Part shown: in pieces, positions 48,487 through 57,152 of the stretch
Position numbering within the stretch: the first letter of the stretch is position 1
Layout of the letters: each line of letters opens with the position of its first letter
Translations under genes and position numbers: made by a program
Notes under the pieces: generated by a model
What the model saw: only the letters and a program-made list of their open reading frames with translations
Told to the model about the DNA's origin: nothing
Databases searched by the model: none
NCBI RefSeq assembly: GCF_007997035.1
Contig: NZ_VOSS01000033.1
Location: forward strand, 1 to 64,000
Direction of reading: 5' to 3'
Source: Ralstonia sp. TCR112
GTDB taxonomy: Bacteria > Pseudomonadota > Gammaproteobacteria > Burkholderiales > Burkholderiaceae
DNA length: 64,000 bases

Positions 48487-49458
48487 ATGTCCATGGTGAT
48501 CAACAGCGCGCTGTACCGCAACGGCAAGCGTGAGCGTGACTTGTCCGTCGAGGCCATCAGCGACGTGCTGCACACGCCGGGCTCCTTTGTCTGGCTTGGT
48601 TTGCATGAGCCCGACAACGCGATGCTTGACCGCGTGCAGGAGGAATTCGGCCTGCACGATCTCGCCATTGAAGACGCCCGCAACGCGCACCAGCGGCCCA
48701 AGCTCGAGCTGTACGGCGACGTGCTTTTCATCGTGCTGAACACCGCGCAGATAGAAAACGGCAACGTCGTCTTTGGCGAGACGCACCTGTTTGTCGGCCG
48801 GGACTTTCTCGTCTCGGTGCGGCATGGGCCGTCGGCGTCGTATTCGCCGGTGCGCGAGCGTTGCGAGCGCACGCCGCAATTGCTGGCCAAGGGCGCGCCG
48901 TTTGCGCTGTACGCGGTGATGGACTTCGTGGTCGACAACTATCAGCCCGTGCTGGAACGCCTGCAGGAAGAGTTCGAGCAGATCGAAAGCCAGATCTTTG
49001 GCGACACGTTCGATCGCGCGGCCATCGAGCGGCTCTATACGCTCAAGCGCCAGCTTCTGCGCCTGCGCAACGCCGCGCTGCCCGTGGAAGACATCGCCGG
49101 GCAGCTCGTGCGCCTGCATGAAGACGTGGTGCCCAAGGAACTGCGCGCGTATTTTCGCGATATTGCCGACCATGCGCACCGCGCGGTGGGCGCGCTCGAC
49201 GTGATTCGCGAAATGCTGACCACGGCCATCTCCGTGAACGTGGCGCTCGTGTCGGTCACGCAAAACGACATCGTGAAGCGGCTGGCGGGGTGGGGCGCTA
49301 TTCTGGCAATTCCGACCGTGGTGTTCAGCAACTACGGCATGAACTTCAAGGGCATGCCGGAGCTGGAGCATCCGGCGGGGTATCCCATCGTGCTCGCGTG
49401 CACGGCCACCGCTTGCGTGTGGCTGTATCGCAAGCTGCGCAAATCGGGCTGGATCTAG
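48487..49458 (+). CDS. corA: CorA-family magnesium/cobalt transporter
   Basis: The 323-residue protein has a large cytoplasmic N-terminal domain and two C-terminal membrane segments. The signature YGMNF, ending in the GMN selectivity motif, lies between them. It forms a pentameric Mg2+ channel in the inner membrane. ATG 48487 follows GGAG; the frame extends upstream to the MarR stop but without a site. Confidence 0.92.
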   Translation: MSMVINSALYRNGKRERDLSVEAISDVLHTPGSFVWLGLHEPDNAMLDRVQEEFGLHDLAIEDARNAHQRPKLELYGDVLFIVLNTAQIENGNVVFGETHLFVGRDFLVSVRHGPSASYSPVRERCERTPQLLAKGAPFALYAVMDFVVDNYQPVLERLQEEFEQIESQIFGDTFDRAAIERLYTLKRQLLRLRNAALPVEDIAGQLVRLHEDVVPKELRAYFRDIADHAHRAVGALDVIREMLTTAISVNVALVSVTQNDIVKRLAGWGAILAIPTVVFSNYGMNFKGMPELEHPAGYPIVLACTATACVWLYRKLRKSGWI

Positions 49459-49468
49459 GAGGCAAGAG

Positions 49469-50026
49469 ATGGCGCGTTGCTGCTGGGCGGGCGAAGACCC
49501 GCAGATGATCGAGTATCACGACACCGAGTGGGGCGTGCCCTCGCACGATGATCGCCACCTTTACGAGATGCTCATTCTCGAAGGCGCGCAGGCCGGGCTG
49601 TCATGGCAGACCATTCTTCGCAAGCGAGCGCGCTATCAGGAAGTGTTCGAGGGGTTTGATGCGGCACGCGTGGCGCGCTTCACGCCGGCGCGCATCGAAA
49701 AGCTGCTCGCTGATCCGGGCATCGTGCGCAATCGCGCCAAGGTCGAGGGCGCCGTCATCAATGCGCGGAAGGTGCTGGAGCTTCAGGAAGAAATGGGTTC
49801 GCTCGACGCATTCCTGTGGTCGTTTGTCGATGGCAAGACCATCGTCAACCGCTGGGACAGCTATCGCGATGCACCCGCCGCGACCGACGCGTCCAAGGCG
49901 ATGAGCAAGGCGCTGATCAAGCGCGGTTTCAAGTTTGTCGGTCCGACCATCTGCTACGCCTTCATGCAGGCCACCGGCATGGTCGACGATCACGAAGCGG
50001 GGTGCTTTCGCGCCGGCAAGGCATAA
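49469..50026 (+). CDS. tag: DNA-3-methyladenine glycosylase I
   Basis: The 185-residue enzyme removes 3-methyladenine from DNA. It has the family start MARCCWAGEDPQMIEYHDTE and the conserved EGAQAGLSW motif. Zinc ligands are in the N-terminal Cys and the C-terminal HEAGCF. GAGGCAAGAG precedes ATG 49469, ten bases after corA. Confidence 0.93.
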   Translation: MARCCWAGEDPQMIEYHDTEWGVPSHDDRHLYEMLILEGAQAGLSWQTILRKRARYQEVFEGFDAARVARFTPARIEKLLADPGIVRNRAKVEGAVINARKVLELQEEMGSLDAFLWSFVDGKTIVNRWDSYRDAPAATDASKAMSKALIKRGFKFVGPTICYAFMQATGMVDDHEAGCFRAGKA

Positions 50027-50101
50027 CGCTCAAAGGGCGCTTCTTGATCGGACGAATCTCCGTTATTCTCGCCAGTCCCAACACTGACGGAGTCGTTTTT
50101 C

Positions 50102-50647
50102 ATGTCGCTGAATTTTCTCGGCATTGCCGGTAGCCTGCGCCGCAAATCCACCAACCAGGGCCTGCTGCGCGCGGCATCCACCCGCCTGCCCGCCGGCGTT
50201 GAAATGGACGTGGCCGACCTGACGGATATTCCGTTCTACAACGCCGACATCACGGACAAGCCGGCCTCGGTGGTGCGCGTGCTGGAGCAGATCGGGCGCG
50301 CCGATGCGCTGGTGCTGGCTTGCCCCGAATACAACTATTCGCTGGCGCCGGCGCTGAAGAACATTTTGGACTGGGCCTCGCGCGAGCCCAACAACGCGTT
50401 GCTGGCAGGCAAGCCGGTCGCGATCCTGGGTGCGGGCGGCGGCATGGGCACGTCGCGCGCGCAATACCACCTGCGTCAGGTCTGCGTGTATCTGGATCTG
50501 CATCCGCTGAACAAGCCGGAAGTGTTCGCCAACGCGTTTGCCGGTGGCTTTAACGCCGATGGCGATCTGACGGACGAGCGCATTGCCGGCCTGATCACCG
50601 AGCAGATGCAGGCGCTGGCCAACTGGACGTTGAAGCACAAGGCTTGA
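50102..50647 (+). CDS. NADPH-dependent FMN reductase family protein
   Basis: The 181-residue flavodoxin-like protein has the phosphate-binding loop GSLRRKSTNQ near residue 10 and the conserved PEYNYSLAPALKNILDW that contacts FMN. Members reduce quinones, azo dyes or chromate. The start at 50102 is supported by family alignment. It converges with the MFS gene that follows. Confidence 0.9.
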   Translation: MSLNFLGIAGSLRRKSTNQGLLRAASTRLPAGVEMDVADLTDIPFYNADITDKPASVVRVLEQIGRADALVLACPEYNYSLAPALKNILDWASREPNNALLAGKPVAILGAGGGMGTSRAQYHLRQVCVYLDLHPLNKPEVFANAFAGGFNADGDLTDERIAGLITEQMQALANWTLKHKA

Positions 50648-50657
50648 TCGAAGCCTT
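50639..50657. terminator. Hairpin at the stop of the FMN-reductase gene
   Basis: AAGGCTT (50639-50645) pairs with AAGCCTT (50651-50657) around a five-base loop overlapping the stop codon. It lies between converging genes; no T tract is seen. Confidence 0.35.
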
Positions 50658-50669
50658 GCGATAGCGATC

Positions 50670-51896
50670 TCACTCGCCGGCGTGCAGCGTACGGTTGCGT
50701 CCGGCGAGTGAGCCCGCCACGAGCGAGGCCAGCGCAATCGCGCTGAACAGCCAGCCCATCACGGCCCAGCTGCCGGTCAGATCGTGCAGCACGCCCATGA
50801 GATACGGCCCTGCAGCGGCCATGGTGTAGCCAATGCCCTGCGTCATGGCCGACAGGCTTGCCGCCACGCGCGCATCGGCCGATCGCAGCACAATCAACGA
50901 CAGCGCCACGCTGAAATTGCCGCCCTGGCCGAGCCCCAGCAAGACCGCCCACCACCACAGCGTCGACAGCGGCGCGTACAGGCAGCCCATCAGGCCGGCC
51001 CAGCACATCAGCATCATCAGAACGACGGCGGGGCGTTGATCGCGCCCGAGCCGTGCCACAAACGGCCCGCCCAGCGCGGTGATGAGCTGCACGAGAATCG
51101 ACACCGCCACCACCACACCCGACTGCACGGCAGACAGCCCGCGGTCTTGCAGGATCACGGGCAGCCAGCCGAACACGCAATACGCCAGGGACGATTGCAG
51201 CCCCATATGGAGCGTCACCTGCCAGGCAATCGGCTTGTTCCACAGCGACACACGCTGCAGCCGCGTGGCCGCTCCCTTGCCGTGCGCATGCCGCATATGC
51301 GGCCACCAGCCGACAAAGGCCAGCAGAGCCGGCAGAGCCCAGAACGCCAGCGCCGGTTGCCATCCGCCCAGCCATGCCGAAAGCGGCGCGCTTGCCCCGG
51401 CCGCCACCGCCGCGCCAAAGCAGAGCGCCATGGTGTAGACGCCGGTCATCAGGTCTGCCTGCCGGCCGAAATCACGCTTGACGATGCCCGGCAGCAGAAT
51501 GCCCGTCACGCCAATGCAGGCGCCCGCCGCCAGCGTGCCGATGAAGAGCGGGGCAACGCCACCCGCGCTGCGCAAGGCAATGCCTGCCGCCAACGCAATC
51601 AGCAAACCGCCCACGGCGCGTTCTGCGCCAAACCGCCGAGCCAGCACCGCGGCGGCCGGCGCAAACAGCCCGAGGCACAGCACCGGCAGGGTCGTCAGCA
51701 AGCCCGCCGTGGCGCCAGACAGCCCGGTGCCTGCCGTCACCTGTTTAAGCACGGGCGACAGGCTCGACAACGCCGGGCGCAGGTTCACGCCCACCAGCAC
51801 CAACCCCACCACCAGCAGGATCAGCGCGCCGGAGGAGCGTGGTCCAGTGGTGTCATGTGCAGCAGGAGGTGGCGGCGAGTGCGGTGTGTGGGACAT
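50670..51896 (-). CDS. MFS transporter, CynX/NimT (cyanate/nitroimidazole) family
   Basis: The 408-residue protein has twelve membrane segments with the CynX/NimT opening LVLVGVNLRPALSSLSPVL. A PGIVKRDFGRQADLMTGVYT segment follows the fourth helix, and GLGQGGNFSVALSLIVLRS lies near the eighth. The family includes transporters for cyanate and nitroimidazoles. The N-terminus is unusually Pro/His-rich. The substrate is not evident. Confidence 0.88.
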   Translation of the reverse strand: MSHTPHSPPPPAAHDTTGPRSSGALILLVVGLVLVGVNLRPALSSLSPVLKQVTAGTGLSGATAGLLTTLPVLCLGLFAPAAAVLARRFGAERAVGGLLIALAAGIALRSAGGVAPLFIGTLAAGACIGVTGILLPGIVKRDFGRQADLMTGVYTMALCFGAAVAAGASAPLSAWLGGWQPALAFWALPALLAFVGWWPHMRHAHGKGAATRLQRVSLWNKPIAWQVTLHMGLQSSLAYCVFGWLPVILQDRGLSAVQSGVVVAVSILVQLITALGGPFVARLGRDQRPAVVLMMLMCWAGLMGCLYAPLSTLWWWAVLLGLGQGGNFSVALSLIVLRSADARVAASLSAMTQGIGYTMAAAGPYLMGVLHDLTGSWAVMGWLFSAIALASLVAGSLAGRNRTLHAGE

Positions 51897-51990
51897 GGCA
51901 GAACAGGCTGGCGGGCAAGCTGCCGATTGTAGGGCGCGCGCCGGATTGGTGCATGGCCGTCGTCCAATCCCAATGATGCCGACCCCGGAA

Positions 51991-52869
51991 TTACGTAGGG
52001 TCGAGTCGCGCTGCCAGGTCGCTCAGCACATCTGCGGAGGGTGCGCCGCGTTCGGCAGCCAACGCGAGCGCGCGCCGTGTAAGTGCGGTGTACAGCGCCG
52101 CGTGATCGGCGCCAAGGGCATCGAGCGCTTGCAGATGTTTGTCGATCACGCCGCCGTCTCCGCGCGAGACCGGACCGGCGAGCGCTCCAGCCAGGCCGCG
52201 TGCACGGGCTGCTGCCAGGGTGCCGTCCACCAGCGGCCACATGGCCGCGACAGCGGCATCGCGGTCGATGCCAGCGGCTTCCCACAGCGTGGCGGCTTCA
52301 TGCAGCGCGCACAGCAGGAAGCTGGCCGCGTAGTTGGCGCCAGCGTGATACAGGGCGCGTTGCCCGGCGCGCACCTTCAGCGGCGTGCAGCCGAGCCGCA
52401 GCGCAAAGCTGGCGAGCGCCGCATCGTGTGGGGCGTCGGCGTCAATGGCGATGGAGGCGCCGCTCAGGCGTTCCGCGTCATCCGGCAAACCGGCAAACAG
52501 GAAGAGCGGGTGGAAGCTGGCGGTCTCCGCGCCGGCCTGGCGGGCGGCATCCAGCAAGTTGCGCTCGCCCGCGCCGCTGCAGTGGAGGACAAGCTGGCCC
52601 GGTCGCCAGCGCACGTTGCCGACCACGCCCGGGATGGCGTCATCCGGCACGGTCACGAAGACCCAATCGGCGGCATCCGCCACGCCTTGCGCATCGACAG
52701 CCTTTGCGCCCGTGGCTTGTGCGAGCCACGCGGCGGGCGCGGCCGACCGGTTTGCAACCGCCACGGTGCGCACACCTGCATCGTGTGCCCGTGTGGCCAA
52801 TGCCCGCGCCAGCCGCCCCGTGCCAATCCAGCCCACGGAAACGGGCGCTTCGATTGCAAAAGACGTCAT
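51991..52869 (-). CDS. Rossmann-like and DUF2520 domain protein
   Basis: The 292-residue protein has an N-terminal NAD(P)-binding fold (GWIGTGRLARALATRAHDAG near residue 13) and a C-terminal DUF2520 helical domain, similar to 6-phosphogluconate-dehydrogenase-type proteins. Function is unknown. It lies divergent from yddG. ATG 52869 is followed by the expected N-terminal strand. Confidence 0.85.
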   Translation of the reverse strand: MTSFAIEAPVSVGWIGTGRLARALATRAHDAGVRTVAVANRSAAPAAWLAQATGAKAVDAQGVADAADWVFVTVPDDAIPGVVGNVRWRPGQLVLHCSGAGERNLLDAARQAGAETASFHPLFLFAGLPDDAERLSGASIAIDADAPHDAALASFALRLGCTPLKVRAGQRALYHAGANYAASFLLCALHEAATLWEAAGIDRDAAVAAMWPLVDGTLAAARARGLAGALAGPVSRGDGGVIDKHLQALDALGADHAALYTALTRRALALAAERGAPSADVLSDLAARLDPT

Positions 52870-53048
52870 AGCAAACCTCGAATTTTTATCGTCAGCATCT
52901 TATAGCGAAGGATCATCGGTAGACGAAGATGCGGCTATCGCGCGCGCTGCGACTGCGGCCGGTAAACTGCACGGCTTTACCGGCAGCGCTGGGCCGAGCG
53001 CAAGCGAGCGGTTTTCTTCAGGCGGACATGTCAGTGCAAGCAGGTGTT

Positions 53049-53969
53049 ATGCAAAGCAAAAGTCGGGCAACACTCATCGGACTCATCGCCGTGCTGCTGT
53101 GGAGTTCGATCGTCGGATTGATCCGCGGCGTGAGCCAGCATCTGGGGGCTGTGGGCGGCGCCGCCATGATCTACACCGTCGCGTCGGTGCTGTTGATGTT
53201 CACGGTCGGCTTCAATCAACTGAGGACGTTTTCGCGGCGCTACCTGCTGTGGGGCAGCCTGCTGTTTGTGTCGTACGAGCTGTGTCTCTCGCTGTCGATC
53301 GGCTATGCCAGCAGCGGGCGGCAGGCGATCGAGGTCGGGATGGTCAATTACCTGTGGCCGACCTTCACGATGCTGGCGGCCATCGCCTTCAACAAGCAGC
53401 GGGCGAATGCGCTGATCGTGCCGGGCGTCCTCGTGTCCATCCTCGGAATCTGCTTCGTGCTGGGTGGGGACCAGGGGCTTGATATCGTCGGCATGGCCGG
53501 CAACGTCAAGGACAACCCGCTCAGTTACGGATCGGCCTTTGCAGGCGCGGTGATCTGGGCGGCGTATTGCACCGTGACCAGCCGCATTGCCAACGGCAAG
53601 AATGGCGCAACGCTGTTTTTCATCCTGACCGCGCTGGCGCTGTGGATCAAGTTCTTCGCCACGGGCGGCGGGGCGATGCATTTCAGCATGTCGGCGGTCG
53701 TCTACCTTGCGTTGGCCGCATCCGCAATGGGGTTTGGCTACGCGGCGTGGAACGTCGGCATCCTGCACGGCAACGTCACCGTGCTGGCGGGCGCATCGTA
53801 TTTCATCCCTGTGTTTTCGGCGGCGCTGGCTGCGGCGCTGTTGCATGCACCGCTGTCGTTTGCGTTCTGGAAGGGCGCGTCGATGGTGGTTGCCGGGTCG
53901 ATCCTATGTTGGCTGGCGACGCGCGGTGGTCGTGCAAAGACGTTGTCTTCGTCCAAGTCTTCCGCCTGA
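53049..53969 (+). CDS. yddG: Aromatic amino-acid exporter YddG (DMT family)
   Basis: The 306-residue protein has about ten membrane segments and aligns closely with Escherichia coli YddG along its length, including ATLIGLIAVLLWSSIVGLIRG, EVGMVNYLWPTFT, and YAAWNVGILHGNVTVLAG. It exports aromatic amino acids and related compounds. The ATG at 53049 aligns with the E. coli start; upstream ATG 53028 is possible. Confidence 0.9.
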   Translation: MQSKSRATLIGLIAVLLWSSIVGLIRGVSQHLGAVGGAAMIYTVASVLLMFTVGFNQLRTFSRRYLLWGSLLFVSYELCLSLSIGYASSGRQAIEVGMVNYLWPTFTMLAAIAFNKQRANALIVPGVLVSILGICFVLGGDQGLDIVGMAGNVKDNPLSYGSAFAGAVIWAAYCTVTSRIANGKNGATLFFILTALALWIKFFATGGGAMHFSMSAVVYLALAASAMGFGYAAWNVGILHGNVTVLAGASYFIPVFSAALAAALLHAPLSFAFWKGASMVVAGSILCWLATRGGRAKTLSSSKSSA

Positions 53970-54142
53970 CGTAAGAAAGGGCGCATGGAGGCCTTCAATG
54001 CGTTCGCCATTTCGCAATTAACTGCCGGTAATCCAAGAAAACCGCAGATGGGGCCAGCACGGGAACGGGGCGTGCTAGATGCCGTGTAAGCCGCAGCGCC
54101 ACGACGGAACGGCGGCATACCAACACAGAAACAGGAGGCATC

Positions 54143-54298
54143 ATGTTGAGCACCATCCTCATCATCGTTCTCATCTTGCTGCTGATCGGCGCACTGCCGT
54201 CGTGGCCGTACAGCCGGAGTTGGGGCTACGGCCCGACGGGCGGTCTCGGGCTGATCGTGGTGATCGTCGTCATTCTCGTGTTGCTGGGCTATATCTGA
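54143..54298 (+). CDS. DUF3309 small membrane protein
   Basis: The 51-residue peptide has two hydrophobic segments around a central LPSWPYSRSWGYGPTGGLGL, the hallmark of DUF3309. AGGAGG lies five bases before ATG 54143. Members are small membrane peptides of unknown function found widely in proteobacteria. It is monocistronic. Confidence 0.85.
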   Translation: MLSTILIIVLILLLIGALPSWPYSRSWGYGPTGGLGLIVVIVVILVLLGYI

Positions 54299-54402
54299 CG
54301 CCGCGGTGGACGCCGATGCGCGCAGGCTTCTGAGCATCGCCTGACCAGTTGTCGACGGTTGGCTGAGCACCGTGGCAGGGCGGGTGTCTTGCAGACGCTT
54401 GA

Positions 54403-54418
54403 CTGGGCATAATCCCAG
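54403..54418. promoter_or_regulatory. Inverted repeat around a CATAAT box ahead of the second RND operon
   Basis: CTGGG (54403-54407) and CCCAG (54414-54418) flank CATAAT, a fair -10 box, 24 bases before the NodT start. A repressor or a hairpin could act here. The -35 match 17 bases upstream is weak. Confidence 0.3.
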
Positions 54419-54442
54419 CTGCGTTCCAGAAGGACACTTCCC

Positions 54443-56010
54443 ATGAAGACAGGTCGGACAGGTCGACTCGCCGGCAACTACGCGCCCGGCAGTCGGGCCC
54501 GAGTCGCGCCGCTGGTGCTGGCCCTGCTGCTGGCTGGCTGCGCGGTCGGGCCCGATTACCACACGCCGCCCCTGAGCGGCACCGAAGCCCCGCAAGGCTG
54601 GCATGCCACGCTGCCCCACCACGGCAGCCGCATGGCGCTGGCGCGCTGGTGGGAGCAGTTTCACGATCCTGTGCTCACCCAACTGGTTGAGCAAGCCGAT
54701 GCGACGAGTCCGACGATTGCGCAGGCGGTAGGTCGCGTGCGCGAGGCGCGGGCGAGCGTCTCGACCAGCCGCGCGGCGCTGCTCCCCCAATTGAAGGGTT
54801 CCGGTTCTGCCATGCGGCAGGGCGGGTTCGGTGGCAGCCAGTTTGCCGGCGGCGCGGGCGGCCTTTCTGGTGGCGCACTCAACCCGACGCTGGGGCTGGG
54901 CACGATCACCACGCTGGCGGCGCAGGCCGACGCGTCGTGGGAGATCGACCTCTTCGGCGGCAAACGCCGCAGCCTGGAAGGTGCCGACGCGCGGTTGACG
55001 GCCAGCGAAGCCGATTGGCACGACGCGCGCGTATCGCTCGCCGCCGAGGTCGCCAATACCTACTTGCAGCAACGCGAGTGCGAGGCGCTCGTGAATATCG
55101 GCGCGGCAACGCTGTCGTCCCGACAAGAAACGCTGCAACTGACCGAACGTAAATTCCGCGCGGTTTTGTCGCGCCCGCTGACTTTGCGCAAGCGCAGGCC
55201 ACCGTGGGCGATGCGGTGAATGCGCTGGAGGGCCAGCGTGCGCAATGCGCGCAGGGTATCGACAAGCTCGTCACCCTCACCGGCCTCGACCATGAGGCGC
55301 TGAACGGGCTGCTGTCCAAAGATAACGCGCAGATTCCGGCGCCGCCCGATGCCGGCGTGCCCGATGTGCCGGCGCAGGTGCTGTCGCAACGGCCAGATGT
55401 GTCGTCGGCCGAGCGCGCGGTGGCGGGAGCCAGCGCCGATATCGGTGTGGCGGTGGCGAGCCGCTTGCCCTCGATCACGCTGGCGGGTTCCATCGGCATC
55501 AATTCGTACCGTCTTGGCGGGCAATCGTTGACGAGCAAGTCGTGGTCGTTTGGGCCGTCGGTGTCGTTGCCGATCTTTGACGGCGGCTCGGGCGCGGCGC
55601 GCGTGGAAACAGCGCGCGCCCGTTACGACCAGGCGCTGGCCAGCTATCGCGGCAAGGTGCGCCAGGCCGTGCAGGAAGTGGAAGACGCGCTGGTGCGCCT
55701 CGATGCTTCGGACCGCCGTGTCGATGCTGCTGCGATGGCCGATGCGCAATACGCAAAGGTGCTGGAAGCGTCGAATGCGCGCTACCGCCTGGGCGCCGGC
55801 AGCCTGCTGCAGCTGGAAGACGTGCGGCGTACGGCGCTGCAGGCCTCGCAATCGCTGGCGGCCGTCAAGCTCGAACGCGCACAGGCCTGGGTGGCGCTGT
55901 ACAAGGCCGTTGGCGGCGGCTGGCGCGACGATGGCTCCAATCCTCATCCCGAAAACAAGACCACTGCGCCGGCCGCACAGGGCGGGGCGCATACCGGAAC
56001 CGCCTCATGA
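54443..56010 (+). pseudogene. NodT-family outer-membrane efflux lipoprotein, apparent frameshift near 55162
   Basis: This is the outer-membrane channel of the second RND system. The signal peptide ends in the lipobox LLLAGC. Two OEP domains are visible, with WEIDLFGGKRRSLEG in the first half and [15 protein letters not shown] in the second. After LTERKFRA the frame breaks; the expected GFVAPADFAQAQATVGDAVN continues in the next frame. One added G near 55162 gives a 522-residue protein. Its stop overlaps the start of the adaptor gene (ATGA). Confidence 0.87.
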
Positions 56011-57152
56011 CAGGACAACGAGTTTGGGTGACCGCGTTGGCGGTGTTGCTGGCCGGCGCGCTGGCGGCGTGCGGCAAATCTGCGCCCGAGAACAAGAAGA
56101 ACGAGCAGACGCCTGCCAAGCCGGCGCTGGCTGTCAACGTTGCGCATCTCGCGCAGGAGGTGTGGCCGCGCGTCGCCACGGCCAGCGGTGCGGTGCAGCC
56201 GTGGCAGGAAGCCAGCATCGGCGCCGAGGTGAGCGGGTTGAAGCTGGCGGAAGTGCTCGTCAACGTGGGCGATGTGGTCAAGCAAGGCCAGCTGCTTGCG
56301 CGCCTGTCGGATGAAACGGTGCGCGCCGACGTGGCCGCGCAGCGCGCCAGCCTGGCCGAGGCGGAGGCATCTGCCGCACAGGCGGCCGGCGAGGCCCATC
56401 GTGCGCATGAACTCGACAAGAGCGGTGCGATCAGCCAACAGGATTTGATCCAGTACGACACGCAGGCCAAGACGTCGGCTGCCAAACTGGCCGCCGCCCG
56501 GGCGCAGTTCGAGAGCCAGCAATTGCGTTTGCGCTACACGCGTGTGGTCGCGCCGGACGACGGCGTGATCAGCGCACGCACGGCCACCGTGGGCGCCGTG
56601 GTGTCATCCGGCACGGAACTCTTCAAGCTCCTCCGCAAGAATCGCCTGGAATGGCGCGCCGAAATGCACGGCGACGTCCTGCCTCGCATCCAGCCCGGCC
56701 AGGCCGCGCGCGTGCGCCGCATGGATGGCGGGGTGGTGAACGGCCGCGTGCGCCAGGTCGCTCCCACGGTGGACGCCAACACGCGCAATGGCCTCGTCTA
56801 TGTCGATCTGCCGCCGGAAGCTGCAACGTCCGGCGTGAAAGCCGGCATGTATCTCTCGGGCGATGTGCTGCTGGGCGATGCGCCGGCCGCGACCTTGCCG
56901 GAGACCGCCGTCTTCTCTCGCGATGGTTACGACTACGTGATGGTGATCGGCCAGCAAGGCCGCGTGCGCCAGACCAAGGTCACGGTCGGCCGCCGCCAGG
57001 ACCGGCAAGTTGAAATCGTGCAGGGCATCGGCGCGAATGACGGCGTGGTCGCCGCGGGCGCTGCCTTCCTGAGCGATGGCGATGTGGTCCGTGTGGCGGC
57101 CGCCGGTGCAGCGTCCGCACCCGCAGCGCCGGCAGCCGGAGCCAAGCCATGA
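56007..57152 (+). CDS. Membrane-fusion (adaptor) protein of the second RND system
   Basis: The 381-residue periplasmic adaptor has a lipoprotein signal (LAGALAACGK), a short charged linker, a lipoyl-like domain, a coiled-coil hairpin (about residues 100-165), and a beta-barrel region with RLEWRAEMHGDVLPRIQPGQ. It resembles MdtA/HAE-1-type adaptors. It overlaps both neighbours by four bases, so NodT, MFP and RND are translationally coupled. Confidence 0.9.
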   Translation: MTGQRVWVTALAVLLAGALAACGKSAPENKKNEQTPAKPALAVNVAHLAQEVWPRVATASGAVQPWQEASIGAEVSGLKLAEVLVNVGDVVKQGQLLARLSDETVRADVAAQRASLAEAEASAAQAAGEAHRAHELDKSGAISQQDLIQYDTQAKTSAAKLAAARAQFESQQLRLRYTRVVAPDDGVISARTATVGAVVSSGTELFKLLRKNRLEWRAEMHGDVLPRIQPGQAARVRRMDGGVVNGRVRQVAPTVDANTRNGLVYVDLPPEAATSGVKAGMYLSGDVLLGDAPAATLPETAVFSRDGYDYVMVIGQQGRVRQTKVTVGRRQDRQVEIVQGIGANDGVVAAGAAFLSDGDVVRVAAAGAASAPAAPAAGAKP

